Part shown: in pieces, positions 9,601 through 12,539 of the stretch
Position numbering within the stretch: the first letter of the stretch is position 1
How the letters are laid out: the number at the start of each line of letters is the position of its first letter
Source of the DNA: Oscillospiraceae bacterium
GTDB taxonomy: Bacteria; Bacillota_A; Clostridia; Oscillospirales; Ruminococcaceae
Reading direction: 5' to 3'
Assembly: GCA_017848205.1 (NCBI GenBank)
Contig: JAGDDO010000429.1
Coordinates: 1-12,539, forward strand
Length of the DNA stretch: 12,539 nucleotides
Program-made: the position numbers and the translations under genes
The notes under the pieces: model-generated
Databases searched by the model: none
What the model was told of the DNA's origin: nothing
The model's input: the letters and a program-made list of their open reading frames with translations, nothing else

Positions 9601-10296
9601 CTCGACATTCTGTTCCTGCTTTTTTTCACTGACTGTCATGCCGACGATTTTGTATTCGGAGCCGGATGTCTCATTTATATGTGATACAACGTCATCAACA
9701 AGTATCGGATTACTGTTATCATTATTGTACATGTCAATAAGTTTCAGTATCTCTGACTTGTAAATTTCTTCAATTGTACGTCCGGCCTTCACATATTCCG
9801 AAGTATCGATAAGTGCTGCTTTAAACTCGTATTCACTTTCAAGATGAACAGGATCATCCATGCAGCTGCATATGCACTGTTCGATTTTCACTTTAGCAGT
9901 GTTGGGATCTTCGGCGCCGCCAGGCGTTATTAACCACTTAACAGTATACTGACCGCCGTTCGGACATATGCCAGTCGCTTCAGTTATTTCTTCTTCAAGG
10001 CGCTGAAATTTTCCGTTTTCATTTTTTATATCTGCTGATGCTTTCTGGCTGTCGCTTGCCGAATCAACAAGTTCCACCAGTTCATCATTAAGATCATTTA
10101 CATCATAATATCTCTTTGAAACGATTTTATACTCGAGATCGTTCACAAAATCATTCATTGTACGCTGACAGTTATTAATTTTCGAACGTTTTAAGTATCC
10201 CGATATATTTGGAACAGCAATTGCTGCCACTATTGCAATTATGACGAGAACAATTATCACTTCAACAAGAGTGAATCCTTTTCTGGCTCTCTTCAT
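640..10296 (-). CDS. Giant type IV pilin fused to BspA-like leucine-rich repeats (3218 aa)
   Basis: This is a surface protein of roughly 350 kDa that begins as a prepilin: leader MKRARKG, expected cleavage after Gly7, F-T-L-V-E with Glu5, and one hydrophobic helix. The pilin-like part runs to about residue 160 and holds Cys at 43, 111, 141, 143 and 145. Residues 160-1180 form a stalk with related segments (about 477-770), a loop-like DTNGDGKPDY motif (521-530) and an Asp-rich linker (609-635). Residues 1183-3133 are BspA-type LRRs (IGxxAFxxC...IPxxV) in 11 larger modules. The last 85 residues are unique, with no LPXTG motif. The start is ATG 10296 rather than in-frame GTG 10302: the ribosome site ends 5 nt before it and the paralogue starts at the same residue. 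The gene follows the PilB ATPase by 24 nt, which suggests export and assembly by that machine. BspA-type LRRs are known adhesion domains in oral and gut bacteria and Treponema; the ligand here is unknown. Residues are numbered from ATG 10296. Confidence 0.96.
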   Translation of the reverse strand: MKRARKGFTLVEVIIVLVIIAIVAAIAVPNISGYLKRSKINNCQRTMNDFVNDLEYKIVSKRYYDVNDLNDELVELVDSASDSQKASADIKNENGKFQRLEEEITEATGICPNGGQYTVKWLITPGGAEDPNTAKVKIEQCICSCMDDPVHLESEYEFKAALIDTSEYVKAGRTIEEIYKSEILKLIDMYNNDNSNPILVDDVVSHINETSGSEYKIVGMTVSEKKQEQNVEWILVDHHEDFDAGAPDDKPGTHKFIVYYPSEDIMKIAELSEEEVNSHINWPSAEGNEGSYLYFDGLNYDNLASYTVADVKNNDIEWIQRDSNWYVQRNDNVKGIDHASSGNGAAGFRPLVSSKTPKTDADVYGTDNAGILVITPDSSVNRENLKDKIKIRVNYSDDSYAVFEHFKVSSSSDESYTIKNGFILVDPAQRENVKNMTWSGMFSDSSSEEAVQEKQDLDKLLSDESKLLNDFFSGRTNEMLVVYQEYNKYYDNGVLKYEPVTLIKTIKRDAGTNGDQEEIIDTNGDGKPDYKIEPSTANEGDIIVTKPVKQVIVNPDGDPITVINEEEVKIRKDSESDGTIKVIDDDTSEVVAILVPDRNDYSVITTETASDDDNDTTDDNDTGDDNKKEYKNSDDILKDITVEKTSHYNVVDPVNRTPVKDQNGDPVKTYDKETIPASDIPEKNYSNNDKVTKEEKLDGTIEIKENNTVIAKLVPNKADFNITYKQAENSDKFSVDDLVIERSQVYILQDDTGKPVKLYNTDTVLKPASSTDQKDGYYLGSDTNFTASKTVDSVNAINSGDSKHYNIYLTGVSDTYKYTQIASVYANKTNAELKTSYNISEGDKAFDLDKISAWVEYPVTISENTNQVYGVIRKDSKGSVKIQFSRKTKVNENGWYLTEDSEQPYNKTNETTLLGNINEFEAAGEVRLSMSDDSQLNGKLLFEVSSSLKSLSAKYDKSNKPTFWGSVINYATSASGFSEAYIAAYANYQIKVDNKVAANSSIIYHSEELNHLKKEASNTKRYFLAKTDKVDRNTVLAGDDSAFVDELGKTTGSILNRKKYNGNVTVYYADYLSNQNGKTGKIVNSSFNLNLNDDSNASTVSINEFVFEKVGNNLRMKGYLGNDIDVVIPSRAEGYWTTTADSNLFSVKIGNTTYYYKNDGNYYNVTEIGDGINQFYFEEPSGLKSITIEAPSSTAPDMTIKASAFKDLSLKSTPESIVLPSDKLTKIESNAFNNVTLTGTSFVLPEGVKQVGADAFKSFKISNGTLRINGSTITPSHEGNIVVKGIFDSSEFKQLSFGPKVWKVDLDAFRDNLSFASIDLGSVSFIGHDAFNGWINATGDLVIPGTMKFMDLRAFYGYASDNENYPSLTIYGGSGLDGKGIGPNIFLASHFKNLTIGGKVEEVAADAFNNEHPVDEVAYDNFTGTLKLESSVNRVLSKAFYNDSSFTSLDLGNVKSIGGEAFSGWENASGDLLIPESVGTIGSYAFDGYASAKSDSSDYPSLTVKGGSFSNAAVTKLGALIFTNSHFRDVTIGGNIDEIDNKAFENSPLSGKNPYNEFRGNLIITDKVSKVGVNAFKNCAGFDGTLDLPDGGYFRTIDNSAFSGCFKFKGGLTIPDGTEVIGSQAFEDCLGFNGTLRLPDALPERNGLTAIGDEAFRNCYGLKGDLTVPATVREIGNSTFEGCTGFNGSIDLGSSIQKIGIKAFKNCTGFKGDLIVPETVTAMGVRAFDSFAAAENDPEKYPALTVNAGDSGNGLNLGALIFTGGHFKNVYVGGKIENIGEYAFSNNPIKETADSEETRPYDNFTGSLTIGSNVKTIGNQAFKNCRELTGTLGFSENQVLTLIGNEAFEGCTGFTGSLNVPDSVQTIGIKTFKDCTGFNGSIKLSTALNKIGAEAFRNCIRIKGGLTIPETVTGGIGAYAFENFASAVSDTDAGKLTIGSGSTGAGKTLGAFIFNGSKFNNMTVGGLVETVSEAAFKHDMTALPATDTDSESDDEDSQTARTVVADYSKIRGTLHVGSSVKIIGNSAFREMSIEGLAGMESVQHIGRYAFWNCDKITSDVTFENNKSLTTIEREAFFGTSGIGSLSIPSTVTFMGPYAFDNSGSGRGSLTIFGASRIEDGKRYLGNNKYSGKPDSGGTLFNHARYRNVVIGGNVDVIDQYFMKSEMNMTTGSYNTNIDHHGITGDLTITGNVSVIEGEAFNDAGFDGELKFNAPNLVTIGYSAFENLPNMHGDLTIPGTVHNIDRRAFKKFAMNAKDGELGTLRIKGYSESNGNQHIIGYRLFSFAHFKSVEIGGEGSTVNTIGNFAFYNSGLQAENVLEDSQTVYEEFKNGYGYTADEIKVYRHLKYDERNEGVKVNNDNSNYSRFTPSVKILDGIETIGTRAFGSNYGIREISFESSTLKNIGKDAFNRCTNAGGGLTIPKSVEYIGRCAFKFYGSDRNDPGSLTILGCSEVKGGLRYIGHPDAADSDPIFPSAKFKNVVIGGSTEEASVNAIAKNFMNNQLKTLDSYKDDSGTYDYSKISGSLTIGPSIKQVGDTAFLCMDSFNGALNLNNGLEKIGESAFNACPWFKGDLLIPQTVNSIGTEAFKHFGQGNVSNGGNTGSLTILGYSSVSGGLKTIDNNIFNHGHYTNVIIGGNVESIADNFMNNQYTDNFGYGNVRRFDYVSGSLTIGSSVRKIGKTAFLSCDKLNGALTLNEGLESIGENAFNACSNFHGDLLIPSTVSSIGTQAFKHFGQGGEYFSDDNQGSLTVLGYSSTKDGLRTIDKDIFNHAHFTNVTIGGELNGHKATVQCIANEFMENNSLENFNGNNVHKYSNVRGNLTIGAGIKKIGSQAFWNCNGFTGVLRIADTVEHIGQSAFSGLYELYSDDSITAADRKLEIPSSVNYIGPYAFKALGAAMDQNTKGQEISKYPAVVVHGSSGPNGVLGDNKAIFSMARINNLIIGGSVVTIADDFMNNERHSTEATRYEDGNPEQDQSNDHLYSYVYGDITIEGTVKNIGKRAFKYIQYFDADSRRGNLTISEGVEYIGEEAFAHVRPFATLAAGNRHLVIPSTVKKIEYRAFEGFCSGYANPPDLTILGYSTNDDQQLIGFLIFDNAYFRNVTIGGNVRRISGMFMCTSDYESRKGAYDHITGTLTILPKTVGYSDSLGEYFKGSMSDGKLQNQEHYGSFYNTYFDRVCMPKALYDEFIGNQYGIFGQYNAQPKNPSLGFKYEVISE
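898..6462 (-). repeat. Eleven higher-order LRR modules inside the giant pilin
   Basis: The LRR zone is built from large modules, not just a run of 24-residue units. Each module begins G-x-L-x-I, carries two or more IGxxAF repeats, then x-L-T-I-x-G, then a strand of type F-x-N-V-x-I-G-G-x-V, and ends with a variable loop. In transcript order the boundaries are 6462-6028, 6027-5620, 5619-4882, 4881-4264, 4263-3748, 3747-3193, 3192-2728, 2727-2296, 2295-1840, 1839-1336 and 1335-898. Module lengths range from about 136 to 246 residues; modules 3 and 4 are lengthened by extra Cys-containing LRR units. More degenerate LRRs precede the array (6463-6750). Confidence 0.85.
1840..2727 (-). repeat. Closely similar tandem modules 8 and 9
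   Basis: Modules 8 (2727-2296) and 9 (2295-1840) are the most alike pair in the array. Shared stretches include NGAL-x-LN, GLE-x-IGE-x-AFNAC, GDLLIP-x-TV-x-SIGT, AFKHFGQG and the IFNH...TNV-x-IGG region. They differ mainly in the loop after the third LRR and by a short insertion after IGG in module 9. This points to a recent duplication or gene conversion within the gene. Confidence 0.8.
7993..8682 (-). repeat. Repeated stalk segments between pilin domain and LRRs
   Basis: Two segments (8682-8479 and 8391-8116) share an opening of type D-I-x-V-x-K, a G-D-P-(I/V) turn, D-G-T-I, and a closing A-x-LVP-x-(R/K)-x-D-(Y/F). A third, shorter copy (8094-7993) keeps only the opening half, with G-K-P-V. 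An Asp/Asn-rich linker (8472-8392) separates the first two. Just before the first copy lies DTNGDGKPDY (8736-8707), which fits a DxNxDGxxD calcium loop. They look like beta-rich stalk domains, but I do not recognise the family. Confidence 0.6.
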
Positions 10297-10314
10297 AAGC
10301 ACCCCATCCCTTTC
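10060..10314 (-). repeat. Direct repeat, copy 2: start of the giant pilin gene
   Basis: This is the partner of 101-355. Many codons differ at third positions while the protein is conserved, so the duplication is not very recent, or selection on the pilin core has kept the proteins alike. Confidence 0.85.
10302..10314 (-). promoter_or_regulatory. Ribosome binding site of the giant pilin gene
   Basis: The minus strand reads GAAAGGGATGGGG, ending 5 nt before ATG 10296. It decides against the in-frame GTG at 10302, which would overlap this site. Confidence 0.75.
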
Positions 10315-10320
10315 TGATCA

Positions 10321-12003
10321 TCAATCCGAATAGAAAGCTACCTTAAGCACCTCTTCCGGTGTGGTAATACCTCTCCTTACAAGCTCTATTGCACTCTGTC
10401 CGAGTGTTTTCATCCCCTGGTGTTCCACTGCGTAGTTGAACATATCCTGACTGTCTGCTCCGGCCGTTATCATTCTCTTGAGAGGCTTGTCTATTATTAC
10501 CATCTCATGAATAGATACACGTCCCTTATAGCCGGTATTGTTGCAGATATGACAGCCATGTCCTTTCTTGATGACCTTTATGTCCGGTCCTATGACCGCA
10601 CTTTCCTCCGGTGTCGGTTCACATTCGTAGGCACAGTTAAGGCATACCTTACGAACCAGTCGCTGTGCGACTACGCCGACGAGAGAGTTTGCTACCAGAT
10701 ACGGTGCGAGTCCCATGTCTTCGAGTCTGACTATTGACGAAATTGCGTCGTTCGTATGAAGTGTTGAAACAACAAGATGTCCTGTAATAGCCGCTTTTAC
10801 CGAGATCTCGGCTGTTTCGGCATCTCGTGTTTCTCCGAGCATGATAACGTCCGGGTCCTGACGAAGGAGGGCACGGAGGCCGACTCCGAAAGTAAGTCCT
10901 GCCGGAACGTTTACTGACATCTGATTGATCTTCGGAAGGCTTCGTTCAACCGGATCCTCGATCGTTGAAATGTTTACCGGTCTCTTCGCAAGATGCTCGA
11001 GTACCATGTAAAGTGTAGTTGTTTTACCTGAACCTGTCGGTCCGGTTATATAGATAATTCCGTTCGGAGACGAAAGCATCTTCATTATCTTTTCGTATGC
11101 CTCCGGCTCCATGCCGAAATGTCCTGCCTTGTCGATTGCCGTGTCGGTCGAAAGATAACGCATTACAACCTTTTCACCGAATATAGTCGGAATGCATGAA
11201 ATACGGACTGAAATATCGAAACCCTCGACCTTGGTCTTGAAGTTACCGTCCTGCGGAACACGTTTTTCCGCGATGTCCAGATTTCCCATGATCTTGATAC
11301 GTGCTACAACAGATGAATGAAGGTTCTTGGCCAGTGTAACGTATTCGACGATCTGGCCGTCGATTCTCATTCGTACCTGTGTAAAGGTCTCGAAAGGCTC
11401 AATATGGATATCGGAAGCACCCGCGCTGTATCCACGCGCAAGAAGAGAGTTTACGAGCTTGATAACCGGAACTTCATCCTCACCTTCCTCGATCTCGAGT
11501 GAAGGAACCTCAATATCTTCAACGGATGTATTCGCCTGCTTGGCAGCAAGTCGCGCACCTACTTCAGCGTATGTCTGGTCGATGAGTCGCTTTATAGTCG
11601 CCGTTTCAGCAAGATAGATCTCGAGCGGCATGTTTACGATCTGACGGATATCTTCCTGCGCGTAGAAGTTAAGCGGATCGGACATGGCCAGCTGGAACTT
11701 GTTGTCACGCTGTGAAAGCGGAAGCACGTTGTACTTTACAGCCAGCGGCTTCGGTATTTTTTCTGCAGCTTCGAAGTCCGTTACGTAGTCATCGAAGTTG
11801 ATCATAGGAAGTTCAAGTTTTCTTCCCAGACTTTCAAGTACCTGACGCTCAGTTACGAATCCCAGTTCCTGAAGCAGCGCACCAAGTCGCTTGCCCTTTC
11901 CGGCATCGGTCTTCTGATAGTCAAGTGCCTGTTTTATGTGATCATCGGTGATATATCCGTACTCTTTGAGCACCTCACCGATAGGTATGTTCTTCATTGC
12001 CAT
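10321..12003 (-). CDS. pilB: Type IV pilus assembly ATPase, PilB/GspE family (560 aa)
   Basis: This cytoplasmic hexameric ATPase powers pilin extraction from the membrane and pilus extension. Residues 7-62 hold two successive motifs of type (R-L/P-I)-G-xx-L-xxx-G-(F/Y)-(I/V)-T, typical of MshEN N-domains, some of which bind cyclic di-GMP. The first motif has Pro-Ile-Gly in place of Arg-Leu-Gly, so binding is uncertain. The core has Walker A GPTGSGKT at 321-328, the Asp box STIEDPVE at 346-353, Walker B DPDVIMLGE at 383-391 followed by TRD, and the His box STLHTND at 413-419. A zinc site is formed by C454-xx-C457 and C484-xx-C487, which separates PilB/GspE from PilT retraction ATPases. The length is normal and the key residues are intact. 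ATG 12003 is the first possible start, because an in-frame TGA lies just upstream. The giant pilin follows after 24 nt, which suggests co-transcription. No PilC, PilM or PilT gene is visible. Confidence 0.96.
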   Translation of the reverse strand: MAMKNIPIGEVLKEYGYITDDHIKQALDYQKTDAGKGKRLGALLQELGFVTERQVLESLGRKLELPMINFDDYVTDFEAAEKIPKPLAVKYNVLPLSQRDNKFQLAMSDPLNFYAQEDIRQIVNMPLEIYLAETATIKRLIDQTYAEVGARLAAKQANTSVEDIEVPSLEIEEGEDEVPVIKLVNSLLARGYSAGASDIHIEPFETFTQVRMRIDGQIVEYVTLAKNLHSSVVARIKIMGNLDIAEKRVPQDGNFKTKVEGFDISVRISCIPTIFGEKVVMRYLSTDTAIDKAGHFGMEPEAYEKIMKMLSSPNGIIYITGPTGSGKTTTLYMVLEHLAKRPVNISTIEDPVERSLPKINQMSVNVPAGLTFGVGLRALLRQDPDVIMLGETRDAETAEISVKAAITGHLVVSTLHTNDAISSIVRLEDMGLAPYLVANSLVGVVAQRLVRKVCLNCAYECEPTPEESAVIGPDIKVIKKGHGCHICNNTGYKGRVSIHEMVIIDKPLKRMITAGADSQDMFNYAVEHQGMKTLGQSAIELVRRGITTPEEVLKVAFYSD

Positions 12004-12016
12004 ATTTCAGTGTTTT

Positions 12017-12023
12017 CCTCCCT
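12017..12023 (-). promoter_or_regulatory. Ribosome binding site of pilB
   Basis: The minus strand reads AGGGAGG, 13 nt before ATG 12003. The spacing is longer than the ideal, but the in-frame TGA upstream leaves no earlier start, and the next Met codon lies even further from the site. Confidence 0.6.
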
Positions 12024-12046
12024 GATATTTCTTTCCTGGTTTTTCC

Positions 12047-12539
12047 TCACCAGATATAAGTGTAGAATATTTCAATTTTGCTCATATCATTATCAACAAT
12101 ATCGCCTTTGATAAAAATATGATCTTTTAGTTCTTCATTAAGTATCGGTATGCTGCCTTCACGTTCGTAGAAAATTTCATCATCACGCTTTATAGTTACC
12201 GAAAAGCCTATAGTATCCGGTTTGGCATCATTATCGTATTTATCAAATGAAATTATGCAGTCACAGCCGTTCATGGTATTGATTATTTTGCTGCTGTCGT
12301 TTTCATCCTGCTTTCCATAGACAAATACTTCAGTGTTTACATCTTTTCTTTTAAGTACCATGCAGTCTGCCTTACTGCCGGTTAACGGACGTACTGTCAG
12401 CTGCTCAAAATATTTACTGATCTCGTATTTTTCCTCTTCATCTGCAACGTCGTTTTCTGTGAATTTTTCTTCACCGATACGCTTTCTGCATTCTTCATCA
12501 GAGACAAACGCCTTTGCCCCCTTTATATTTATATCGACA
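12047..12539 (-). CDS. Unrecognised protein, C-terminal part (5' end outside window)
   Basis: The frame is open from the stop TGA at 12049-12047 to the window edge, giving at least 163 residues. The Met at 12361 is unlikely to be the true start: 59 further in-frame codons lie upstream with no stop, and no purine-rich ribosome site precedes that ATG. The visible part is hydrophilic, with many Asp, Glu and Lys and a few Cys. It alternates short beta-like strands and ends in a run of aromatic residues, FYTYIW. No signal peptide, membrane helix or known motif can be seen, but the N-terminus is missing. It lies 43 nt before pilB on the same strand, so it could share a transcript. I do not recognise the family. 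A secreted or lipid-anchored accessory protein is possible but not supported by a motif. Confidence 0.75.
   Translation of the reverse strand, partial: VDINIKGAKAFVSDEECRKRIGEEKFTENDVADEEEKYEISKYFEQLTVRPLTGSKADCMVLKRKDVNTEVFVYGKQDENDSSKIINTMNGCDCIISFDKYDNDAKPDTIGFSVTIKRDDEIFYEREGSIPILNEELKDHIFIKGDIVDNDMSKIEIFYTYIW

Noticed and set aside
10300..10302. GTG start for the giant pilin, two codons earlier
   Set aside because: It would overlap the ribosome site, and the paralogue starts at the ATG equivalent to 10296.
12047..12361. A complete 104-residue gene starting at Met 12361
   Set aside because: The frame continues open for 59 codons to the window edge and no ribosome site precedes this ATG, so the gene is a 5'-truncated longer one.

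Overview
The window looks like Gram-positive gut or rumen Firmicutes DNA, most like Ruminococcus / Oscillospiraceae. The reasons are the moderate G+C content, the purine-rich AGGAGG-type ribosome sites, the type IV pilin N-termini of clostridial style, and a BspA-type leucine-rich-repeat (LRR) surface protein. The genus is an inference from protein style; no marker gene is present. All genes lie on the minus strand, so transcription runs from high to low coordinates.

Layout in the direction of transcription: (1) 12539-12047, the 3' part of an unrecognised protein whose reading frame is open to the window edge; (2) 12003-10321, a complete PilB/GspE-type pilus assembly ATPase with an MshEN-like N-terminal region; (3) 10296-640, one 3218-residue protein that starts as a type IV prepilin and ends as a very large BspA-like LRR array; (4) a hairpin terminator at 599-563; (5) a strong separate promoter at 497-469 with a structured leader of about 125 nt; (6) 337-1, the start of a second prepilin, cut by the window edge, whose first 79 residues match the giant pilin at 70 positions.

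The ATPase and the giant pilin are 24 nt apart with no visible terminator or promoter between them, so they are probably co-transcribed. The simplest reading is that the giant protein is a substrate of this type IV pilus machine: an outsized pilin that would display about 3000 residues of repeat domains on or beyond the cell wall, probably for adhesion to host, plant fibre or other cells. No C-terminal LPXTG sorting signal is visible, so the N-terminal pilin helix appears to be the only anchor.

The giant protein has four zones: prepilin leader and pilin domain (residues 1 to about 160); a unique and repeat-bearing stalk (about 160-1180) with related segments, an aspartate-rich linker and one calcium-loop-like motif; an LRR region (about 1183-3133) that resolves into 11 higher-order modules, each carrying an F-x-N-V-x-I-G-G type signature; and a non-repeat C-terminal cap of about 85 residues. 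The most notable points are the pilin-LRR fusion, its super-repeat organisation, and the duplication of the pilin start with its ribosome site in the adjacent gene.
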